Shown in pieces: positions 18,771 through 26,044 of a stretch of 64,000 bases of DNA. The notes under the pieces were generated by a model. That model was not told the origin of the DNA, made no database searches, and saw nothing but the letters and a program-made list of their open reading frames with translations. Source of the DNA: Planctomycetota bacterium (GTDB taxonomy: Bacteria; Planctomycetota; PUPC01; JACPCR01); the NCBI GenBank assembly GCA_027625095.1, contig JAQBXN010000021.1:1-64000 (forward strand), read 5' to 3'. The position numbers and the translations under genes were made by a program. Position 1 is the stretch's first letter, and every line of letters starts with the position of its first letter.

Positions 18771-19544
18771 ATGAATCACGAAAACCTTCGCTCCCTGCTT
18801 GACCAGGTCAAAGCCGGTGCCCTGGACGTAGCCGACGCCATGGAAAAGCTGCGTGGCCTGCCTTTTGACGATCTCGGCTTTGCCAAAATCGATCATCACC
18901 GGCAACTGCGATGCGGCTTTCCGGAAGTAATTCTATGCCAGGGCAAGACGCCGGAACAGGTGCGCGAAGTCGCCCGGCGCCTTGTTGATAACGGTTCAGA
19001 TCTGCTGGCCACCCGTGCTGATCGGGCCAGCTATGATTCAGTACTCGAGGCCGTGCCGGGAGCGGTCTATGAAGAAGCCGCCCGATGCATTACTTTTCGT
19101 CAAAACAAATCTGTGGAATACCCGGGCGAGATCCTCATCCTCACAGCAGGCACTTCAGACATCCCCGTTGCTGAAGAGGCACGGGTGACCGCAGAGGTCA
19201 TGGATAACAAGGTTGAAGCCATCTATGACGTGGGCGTCGCAGGGATTCATCGACTGTTCAGCCACCAGGAACAAATACAAAATGCAAGCGTCATCATTGT
19301 GATTGCCGGTATGGAGGGGGCGTTGGCCAGCGTGGTCGGCGGTTTGACCGACAGGCCGGTGATTGCCGTACCGACGAGCGTAGGGTACGGGGCGAGTTTT
19401 GAAGGTCTGGCCCCGCTGCTGACTATGATGAACAGTTGCGCCGCCGGCGTTTCGGTGGTCAATATTGACAATGGATTTGGGGCTGGCTATATTGCCGCGC
19501 TCATCAACCGGACACATGCAAAAGCGCCTAAGGTGGGCCTCTGA
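18771..19544 (+). CDS. larB: nickel pincer cofactor biosynthesis protein LarB
   Basis: A 257-residue LarB. In known systems LarB carboxylates and hydrolyses nicotinate adenine dinucleotide at the start of nickel pincer nucleotide synthesis, before LarE and LarC. The AIR carboxylase-like C-terminal half is clear: ILTAGTSDIPVAEEA, IYDVGVAGIHRL, VIAGMEGALASVVGGL and VIAVPTSVGYGASFEG. The N-terminal part (LRSLLDQVKAGALDVADA) is the usual helical region. The start at 18771 is 2 bases after the cupin stop. LarC, LarE and a lactate racemase LarA are not in this window. Confidence 0.92.
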   Translation: MNHENLRSLLDQVKAGALDVADAMEKLRGLPFDDLGFAKIDHHRQLRCGFPEVILCQGKTPEQVREVARRLVDNGSDLLATRADRASYDSVLEAVPGAVYEEAARCITFRQNKSVEYPGEILILTAGTSDIPVAEEARVTAEVMDNKVEAIYDVGVAGIHRLFSHQEQIQNASVIIVIAGMEGALASVVGGLTDRPVIAVPTSVGYGASFEGLAPLLTMMNSCAAGVSVVNIDNGFGAGYIAALINRTHAKAPKVGL

Positions 19545-19620
19545 AGGCGTTTCGAGCCGTTTCTAAAATTTTCACTTCTATACTCAGTCCCACGCGGAGC
19601 GGGGCGAGGGGCAGGTTGTC

Positions 19621-20277
19621 ATGTCGAAGAAAAAAGACGAAATCGTCAGCCGGATAAAGGAACTCGGGATCGTCGCCGTTGTCCGTACGGAGACTGCTGA
19701 GCAAGTAAAAGGTGTGGTCAAAGCATTGCTCGAAGGGGGCGTCACCGCGATTGAAATAACCTTCACGGTTCCCAATGCGGTGGAGATGATTCGGCAAACC
19801 CGAAATGAGTATGGGAATAAAATCCTGCTTGGAGCAGGCACCGTGACGACGCCGTCCGACGCGGCTGCGGCAATCGGTGCGGGCGCAGAGTACGTCATTT
19901 CACCAAACACCAATCGCGAGATCATCATGCTCTGCAACGCTTTCGATATCGCCGTGATGCCCGGGGCGATGACGCCTACGGAAGTGGTCTCGGCCTGGCA
20001 GGCAGGAGCAGATGTCATCAAAATTTTTCCAGCCGAGATCCTCGGGCCTCGATACATCAAACTGCTCAAAGCCCCCTTGCCCAATGTTCCCCTTATGCCC
20101 ACCGGCGGCGTCAGCCCAGCTAACGTAGGCGAATGGCTCGCTGCGGGTTCCGTCGCTGTGGGCGTCGGCAGTGCTCTCGTGGATAAGCAGGCCCTGGCGA
20201 CCGGTAACTTCGGCATAATTACTGAACGGGCCAGAGAGTTTATCTCGGCGATTCATGCCTATCGTGAATCGGTCTGA
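19621..20277 (+). CDS. eda: 2-dehydro-3-deoxyphosphogluconate (KDPG/KHG) aldolase
   Basis: A 218-residue class I aldolase that splits KDPG into pyruvate and glyceraldehyde 3-phosphate (Entner-Doudoroff and uronate pathways). The general acid/base Glu is E45 in AIEITFT and the Schiff-base Lys is K134 in DVIKIFPAE. GAGTV, SPNTNREII and MPTGGVSPANVGEWLAAG are further family landmarks. It fits the sugar-acid theme of nearby oxidoreductases. It follows larB by 76 bases; the gap holds a GGGGCGAGGGGCAG purine stretch that may act as ribosome-binding site. Confidence 0.93.
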   Translation: MSKKKDEIVSRIKELGIVAVVRTETAEQVKGVVKALLEGGVTAIEITFTVPNAVEMIRQTRNEYGNKILLGAGTVTTPSDAAAAIGAGAEYVISPNTNREIIMLCNAFDIAVMPGAMTPTEVVSAWQAGADVIKIFPAEILGPRYIKLLKAPLPNVPLMPTGGVSPANVGEWLAAGSVAVGVGSALVDKQALATGNFGIITERAREFISAIHAYRESV

Positions 20278-20294
20278 AAAACTGAGGTCTCGCA

Positions 20295-21161
20295 TTGCCT
20301 GCCGCCAATAATGAAGCACCGCTCCCCCTTCTGCCCGGGCGCGAGATATCTGCACACAAAGGCGACTTTGGTCGCGTGCTCGTCGTCGCCGGCTCACGCA
20401 ACATGCCCGGTGCGGCGTACCTGACTGCGGATGCCGTTCTCCTCAGCGGCGCCGGGCTTTGTATGCTGGCCACACCGGAAAGTGCGCTGCCGGCCGTTTC
20501 GGCAAAGCTCACCTGTAATACTTTTCTGCCACTTGCGGAAAACTCTCACGGCGGACTCTCACCGGGCGCTGTACCGGCATTACTGAAGGCTGCTGTCGAA
20601 CGCGACGTGGTGGCCATCGGGCCGGGCCTGGGGCAATTACCTGACACTTCATTGGCGATCAGAAAATTTGTGACAGCCATCAACAAACCAATCGTGTTGG
20701 ATGCGGATGGCCTGAACGCGTTCGCCATCCGGCCGGAGACACTCTTGCACCGAGAGGCGCCACTCATTATCACCCCGCATCCGGGGGAGATGGCCCGGTT
20801 GACCGGTTCAACGACCCGGGACGTTCAGTCGTCGCGCCAGGAAATCGCCGCCGATTTCGCCCTGAAACACAAGTGCATCGTGCTCCTCAAAGGCAGCGGT
20901 ACAGTCATCACAGACGGTAATGAAATCCACATCAACAGGACAGGAAATCCAGGCATGGCCACTGGCGGCTCGGGCGACGTTCTCACCGGCATCATCGCAG
21001 CCTTACTGGCCCAGGGTCTGAGGCCTCTTGATGCCGCCCGTCTCGGAGCACACGTTCACGGCCTGGCGGGGGACCTTGCTGCTCAGGCAGTCGGTCAGAT
21101 TTCATTGATAGCAACAGACCTTCTCTGTTATCTTCCCAAGGCGTTTGTATCACTCGATTAA
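20295..21161 (+). CDS. nnrD: ADP/ATP-dependent (S)-NAD(P)H-hydrate dehydratase
   Basis: Repairs damaged NAD(P)H hydrates using ADP or ATP. At 288 residues it corresponds to the C-terminal dehydratase domain of the usual NnrE-NnrD fusion; the epimerase half is absent here. The ribokinase-like fold is shown by HKGDFGRVLVVAGSRNMPGAAYL, DADGLNAFA, ITPHPGEMARLTG and the nucleotide-binding GNPGMATGGSGDVLTG. The start is TTG with a GAGG Shine-Dalgarno 7 bases ahead; no ATG fits. It is co-directional with eda, 17 bases downstream. Confidence 0.92.
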   Translation: MPAANNEAPLPLLPGREISAHKGDFGRVLVVAGSRNMPGAAYLTADAVLLSGAGLCMLATPESALPAVSAKLTCNTFLPLAENSHGGLSPGAVPALLKAAVERDVVAIGPGLGQLPDTSLAIRKFVTAINKPIVLDADGLNAFAIRPETLLHREAPLIITPHPGEMARLTGSTTRDVQSSRQEIAADFALKHKCIVLLKGSGTVITDGNEIHINRTGNPGMATGGSGDVLTGIIAALLAQGLRPLDAARLGAHVHGLAGDLAAQAVGQISLIATDLLCYLPKAFVSLD

Positions 21162-21218
21162 CCCGAGCGGACCGCTCTGCTCAGATCGCTTCCCACTTTC
21201 CACCGAGTATCACCAAAG

Positions 21219-22313
21219 ATGAGCAAGACCAAATACCGCGTCGCAATCATCGGCACCGGCCGCATGGGCGGATTCATTGAAGACGAACTCCCAGTTAATC
21301 AATTCTGGAAACCGTACAGCCACTTCTGCGCGTATGAGGCGATCAAAGAGACGGAAGTCATCGCTGTTGCCAACCGCGGTGAAGAAAGGCTGAAGCGCTT
21401 CGCTGAACGCTTCAGCGTCTCTAACACTTACCTCGATTACCGGGAGATGATCGAGAAAGAAAAGCCGGACATCGTCAGCGTGACGACACCTTCGTTTGCG
21501 CGAGCTGAACCGATCATCTTTTGTGCAGAGCATGGTGTGCGGGGGATCTACTCTGAAAAGGGATTGTGCGCGTCCCTTGAAGAAGCTGACCGAATCACAG
21601 ACGCGTGTAAGAGAAACAATGTGGCCTTCAACTGGGGCGCCATGCGCCGGCATCACGATGGTTACATCCGCCTGGCCGGGGCTATTGCCGCCGGTGATAT
21701 CGGCAAGCCGCGATATGTCTCCATGTATACTTTTACCGACCTCATCAAACATCATCCTCACACAATCGACCTGGTCTCCATGCTCATTGGCGACCCCAAG
21801 CCGGTCTGGGTGGAAGGAACTTTTGCCGAGCCGAGCTCAGAAGAGCAGAAAGGCACGCGGCAGTACCCGAAGTTCGACCCGGAAGGTAACCGCTTCCTGC
21901 CACCAGAGGGCCAGGAGATCGCAGATCCTATGGTCGGATACTTCCGGGTTCATTACGACAACGGTGCTGAAGGAGTTTTCTTCCCTGCCGGGTTCTACGA
22001 TGTTGAGGTGGTTGGCAGCGAAGGGCGCGCGCATGCCTGGGAGAATGGTGCCGACTTCCGCCTTCGCCGTGCCAAACGCAAATCGACATCCATTGAAGAG
22101 ACCATCATTCACCCAACGGGTGAGAGCCCTACCGTTCAGACCGTGCGTGGAATTATTAAGGAACTCGAAACCGGCGAGCGCACCCAGGCCAACATTGACG
22201 TGACTATGCAAGCCGTCGAAATTCAGTTCGGCCTCGCGCACTCCCACCTCCAGGGCGGCGCTCGGGTAAAACTGCCCGTTGAAGACAGGAGTCTCTACAT
22301 TCCCGGGGGCTAG
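21219..22313 (+). CDS. Gfo/Idh/MocA family oxidoreductase
   Basis: A 364-residue NAD(P)-dependent sugar or inositol-type dehydrogenase. The N-terminal Rossmann motif is VAIIGTGRMGGFI; the Glu-Lys-Gly variant of the usual EKP motif is seen in GIYSEKGLCASLEEAD. The His region TFTDLIKHHPHTIDLV supplies the likely catalytic residues. The N-terminal GTGRMG plus an inserted Asp-Glu resemble the second family member at 59782, which begins VAIIGLGRMGSTI, so they may be paralogues. The real substrate is unknown. Confidence 0.9.
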   Translation: MSKTKYRVAIIGTGRMGGFIEDELPVNQFWKPYSHFCAYEAIKETEVIAVANRGEERLKRFAERFSVSNTYLDYREMIEKEKPDIVSVTTPSFARAEPIIFCAEHGVRGIYSEKGLCASLEEADRITDACKRNNVAFNWGAMRRHHDGYIRLAGAIAAGDIGKPRYVSMYTFTDLIKHHPHTIDLVSMLIGDPKPVWVEGTFAEPSSEEQKGTRQYPKFDPEGNRFLPPEGQEIADPMVGYFRVHYDNGAEGVFFPAGFYDVEVVGSEGRAHAWENGADFRLRRAKRKSTSIEETIIHPTGESPTVQTVRGIIKELETGERTQANIDVTMQAVEIQFGLAHSHLQGGARVKLPVEDRSLYIPGG

Positions 22314-22400
22314 CAGGCCAAGTCGGAGGTTTTTTGCGGATTCAGCCCTGAGACCGGGACGGCCAATTAACCTTTGGCTTCAATTACCGGATCAAGACCT

Positions 22401-24383
22401 CTAAATCCGCCCGGTTGTAAGTTCCACTTCTCTCTCTTCCCCGCCGGATTTGATTTTTAGCTTTACCGCTTTGCCGGGCTTCACCTTTTTGAGGAGGCGC
22501 AGATAGGCGCGCACTGAATTTACTTCCTTACCATCGATGAAGGTAATGAAGTCCCCCGTCTTGATTCCTTCCTTTTCGGCGGGCGAGCCCTTGGTTAACT
22601 CCTGGATTTGAATGCCCCCGTCCAGCATCTTCATTGCGATCCCGAGATCGGCCGCTGCTTCCGGTGGCCTTGGCCTGGGCAGGCGAGGGGCGGGGCGTTT
22701 GCCCAACTTTACCCTGGCAGTCTTTTCGTCTTCGTTGCGGCGGTATTTGATTTCAATTTCCTGCTCGGCCTCTTTTTCGCCGATGAGATTCATCAGGTCA
22801 TCCATGCTGGGTGTCGGTTCGCCGTCGATGCTCAAGAGCGTGTCACCCTTTTTCAGGCCGGCCTCTAATGCGGCAGATTTGTTCATGACCTGGTTGAGGA
22901 TCAATTTGCCGTCTATGGCCTCGCCACTGACGCCGAGGAACGGAACCGGCGGCACCTCCAGCGATTGCACCCACGCTTTCCAATCCCGCTCAACGGCCTG
23001 AATGGGTTTGCCAAACATGACCTCGTAAGACTCGCGACCGGTGCGGTCGTGATCGTAATTTTCCTTGATGGCAAAGTCGTCGTAAAAATCCCGTAACAGT
23101 CCCTTCTCCCAAAGATAGAAGGTCATGTATCTCGTCTGCGCATAACTTTCGAGGGGGCGTTTCATGTATTCCGGCTGATCCATCTTCATGAACTCGGCCC
23201 ATGGGGTGGACTGCTTTCTCTCAATCGCGTCCTGAAGGATGGCCAGCCGCTGGCTGTGTCTGGGAAGGATTGCCTCCCCAAGCTCCGCGGTCTCATAAAG
23301 TGTTCCGAGCCCTTCGATGAGCCAGATTGGATGCGCCTGGCCGCGGGCATTAACGTCCGCGTAATGCAGAGCGTGAGTGAATTCGTGCTGGATGATACTG
23401 GTTCTTGCAAGTCGCCAGGAGGGGATATCACCACAGAACAGCGTACGGGTCGCCGGATCAAAAAAACCGCCCTTGCCGTCTTTGAACATCTTTTGTGTGT
23501 CCGCGGAACTCAGCAGAACGATGTAAAGAGGCAGGGTTGGCCGGTTCTTGAAAATCGTCTTCCAAATCACCTCGGCAAACTCGTTAAGGCCCGTCCTGAT
23601 TTGCAAGAGGTCTTCCGCACTTCGATTGTGCAGAAATACAAAATTACGTTCCTGGTCGGTAAACCATTCGTATGAATCCGCATCCACCCCTTGATTCTTC
23701 AGTGCGGTCGCAATGCCGCTGAGCCGGAGCTCTTTGAATTTTTCAATGTACTCCGCGCGTCCTTTCAAGAGTTCGAGGTACCCCTCCTCCTGCCGAAGGG
23801 AATCGAGATCGGCATCCTTTTCCATATGCACAAAGTTGATAAAGCCGGTCTCGACCGACTTTTTCAAGTACTCGATAGCCTCACTCTTTTTGTCCGTCAT
23901 CGCCAGGGCGCAGGCGATGTTGTAGAGCGCGGTGCTGTGGTTCGGGTGTTCGGCAAGGATCTGTTTGAGAATGCGAATCGATTCTTCGAATTTCTCTTTG
24001 GCATGAAGGTCGAGTGAGCGCTGGAAGAGCATCCCCATTTCTTCGGGATCCATGGACGCCCTGGTAGCTCGAATCACTATGGATTCGATTGTAGCCGTGG
24101 CCAATTGTCTACCGCTGACCACTACTTCTTTGTCGGTCTGTGACTCTATTCGGCCTTCGATTCTTGAGCCATCCTTAAGCGCGATTCGATACTGATCGCG
24201 CTTGTGAGAGACGATGACATCCAGAGGAATTTTCAGATCACCGTATTGCGTGCGAAGAGTGAAATGAACCTTGTCTTCGGCCACAGGCTGTCCAAGGAAT
24301 CGTTCACCATCTCGTGTGACGATCGTATCCCCGTCAATGATGTTAATGGCCGCTGTGATGAGGAGGCAGATAAATCGTGTCAT
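22401..24383 (-). CDS. TPR-peptidase MA-like protein with two PDZ domains
   Basis: A 660-residue exported protein. A hydrophobic N-terminus is followed by a small beta domain (to about residue 110) and TPR-like helices (about 120-215). A gluzincin-like domain comes next with HEFTH at 333-337 and a downstream WLIEGLGTLYE that supplies the third ligand. Two PDZ domains fill about 470-570 and 575-655 (FLGVSGEAIDGKLILNQV and IQELTKGSPAEKEGIKTGD). It belongs to the peptidase MA-like group common in planctomycetes. Proteolytic activity is inferred from the intact zinc motif. It is followed upstream on the same strand by the FHA membrane protein. Confidence 0.88.
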   Translation of the reverse strand: MTRFICLLITAAINIIDGDTIVTRDGERFLGQPVAEDKVHFTLRTQYGDLKIPLDVIVSHKRDQYRIALKDGSRIEGRIESQTDKEVVVSGRQLATATIESIVIRATRASMDPEEMGMLFQRSLDLHAKEKFEESIRILKQILAEHPNHSTALYNIACALAMTDKKSEAIEYLKKSVETGFINFVHMEKDADLDSLRQEEGYLELLKGRAEYIEKFKELRLSGIATALKNQGVDADSYEWFTDQERNFVFLHNRSAEDLLQIRTGLNEFAEVIWKTIFKNRPTLPLYIVLLSSADTQKMFKDGKGGFFDPATRTLFCGDIPSWRLARTSIIQHEFTHALHYADVNARGQAHPIWLIEGLGTLYETAELGEAILPRHSQRLAILQDAIERKQSTPWAEFMKMDQPEYMKRPLESYAQTRYMTFYLWEKGLLRDFYDDFAIKENYDHDRTGRESYEVMFGKPIQAVERDWKAWVQSLEVPPVPFLGVSGEAIDGKLILNQVMNKSAALEAGLKKGDTLLSIDGEPTPSMDDLMNLIGEKEAEQEIEIKYRRNEDEKTARVKLGKRPAPRLPRPRPPEAAADLGIAMKMLDGGIQIQELTKGSPAEKEGIKTGDFITFIDGKEVNSVRAYLRLLKKVKPGKAVKLKIKSGGEEREVELTTGRI

Positions 24384-24485
24384 TGGGTTTCAAAATGCTG
24401 CGCGGGGACGAGCACTTCAAATTTTTGGGCACAGTCCATGTTAAAATCACTCCGAAATCGACGGAAAATTCTGCCACCCAATAAA

Positions 24486-25802
24486 CTACGGTGTTACGCT
24501 GCTGATCTTCCATTCACCGTCGATTTTTTTCACGAAAAAATCATAGCGACCGTCGTTACCCACATTTGCCTTTGAGTGCTTGACGGTTACCGGCACCACC
24601 ACCTCGACCTCAGAGGAATGACGGAGGCCGACGCGGAAATCCCAGTTCACATGATTTGTGAACTCTTTCCGGTTACTCAGCGTGGCCGGCTCCCAGAGAG
24701 TCCAGGCGCGAATGGTTCGACCGTCGCGCAAATTAGTAAGGAATGCGTCAATGAGAGTTGTCAGGGCCTTCTCTTCGAAACTCCTTTTGCCCGGCTCATT
24801 TTGGAGCTCCTTCAATCTGTTCCGGGCGGTGGTCAGCCTCATCTGCAGAGAGGGGTCTGTAGCCTGGTGGTTGCCGGCGAAATTGAGGAGCTTGGCGTGC
24901 GCGCCTGTCGCTAGCTCCGTTTCGCCGAGTTCGTAGAGATATTCTGCACGTTCGAGATACGCATGTATGGTCGTGTCGTTAACCGGATCTGTCGGGGTTT
25001 GCGGCAACGAATTAAGAGCTGAGCCGAGTGAAATTGCGGCCAGGATTCCCAGTGCTGCGGCCGCGGCAACGAGAGGTATGTTGGCTTTGGGTCGTTCCTT
25101 ATTCTTTTTTCTTCTCAGGCCCTGTTTGCCCGGTGGGGGGGCGGGTTTCCGTTTGGGCTTGGGGGCCTCTTTCTCTGCTTTGTCCGCTTTCTCTGCCTCT
25201 TTTTGATCTCTTTCTGTCTGCGACTTCTCCAGGAATTTTCGTTTTTTCTTCTGCGCGTCCGTTTCTTTCTCCTCTTCTTCTTCTTCTTCTTCCTCCTCCT
25301 CCTCCTCGTCTTCGTCTTCGTCTTCCTCTTCTTCCTCTCGCTTTCTTCGCTCCCGTTCGAGGAATTCCCTCTTCTTCCGTTTTGCTTCGGATTCCTCCTC
25401 CTCTTCGTCTTCCTCCTCCTCCTGAGCAGCTTCTACTTTAGATGTATGAGCAACCCGGACATCCGACTTCCCCCCGCCAAAGGACACTGATCGGCCGGTG
25501 CTGGCGACGTCGGCATCTTCGTCCCCCTCCTCTTCATAATATTTCATCTTCAGCCTGCCGATCTGGATGCGGTCGCCATCCTGCAGTTCATGGCGGGTGA
25601 TCTTCTTCTTGTTTACCCAGGTGCCGTTGCTGCTGCCCAAGTCCACGATGATGTATCCGCCATCCACGGAGCGAAGCTCGCAGTGCATGCGCGAGATTCC
25701 ATCGAGTTTTACATTGATGTCGTTCTGAGAACTGCGCCCAATCCTGACCTTCCGCCCAGTCAGGATGACAGATTCGCCATCATTTTTGACAAGCCTCGGC
25801 AT
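24486..25802 (-). CDS. FHA domain membrane protein with acidic coiled linker
   Basis: A 438-residue protein. An N-terminal FHA domain (about residues 5-90; Gly-Arg, SRMHCE, LGSSNGTWVNKK) is followed by a very long charged low-complexity stretch rich in Glu, Asp, Lys and Arg (about 100-225). One membrane segment comes next (ANIPLVAAAAALGILAAISLG), then an extracytoplasmic C-terminal domain of NTF2/SnoaL-like appearance. The start Met of MPRLVKNDGE is preferred; a TTG five codons upstream is possible. The Glu tract is coded by a GAG/GAA microsatellite (about 25260-25330), prone to length variation. It probably links phosphothreonine signalling with the envelope. Confidence 0.85.
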   Translation of the reverse strand: MPRLVKNDGESVILTGRKVRIGRSSQNDINVKLDGISRMHCELRSVDGGYIIVDLGSSNGTWVNKKKITRHELQDGDRIQIGRLKMKYYEEEGDEDADVASTGRSVSFGGGKSDVRVAHTSKVEAAQEEEEDEEEEESEAKRKKREFLERERRKREEEEEDEDEDEEEEEEEEEEEEEKETDAQKKKRKFLEKSQTERDQKEAEKADKAEKEAPKPKRKPAPPPGKQGLRRKKNKERPKANIPLVAAAAALGILAAISLGSALNSLPQTPTDPVNDTTIHAYLERAEYLYELGETELATGAHAKLLNFAGNHQATDPSLQMRLTTARNRLKELQNEPGKRSFEEKALTTLIDAFLTNLRDGRTIRAWTLWEPATLSNRKEFTNHVNWDFRVGLRHSSEVEVVVPVTVKHSKANVGNDGRYDFFVKKIDGEWKISSVTP

Positions 25803-26044
25803 ATCGCAGCAACTCAATTCCAGGAATCAACAGGCAACATAATATCGCTTTCACTGTCATACAGAAAGAGGGGAAGAAATGATGGATGGTAAAATCCCAG
25901 ACGACGAATCCGAAGACCAAAGCCGGGGCCTTCTGATAACATCCCCGCCTTATCAAACTAAAATTCATTTCGAATGTGAATCCCACCTCCTCAATTCCCC
26001 CGCCTATGTTCTCTTCATATGGAACTGGCCTGGCACGACCACGG

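Noticed and set aside
22314-22400. An intrinsic terminator between the convergent genes
   Set aside because: A T-run exists near 22330, but no stem of useful length precedes it on either strand.
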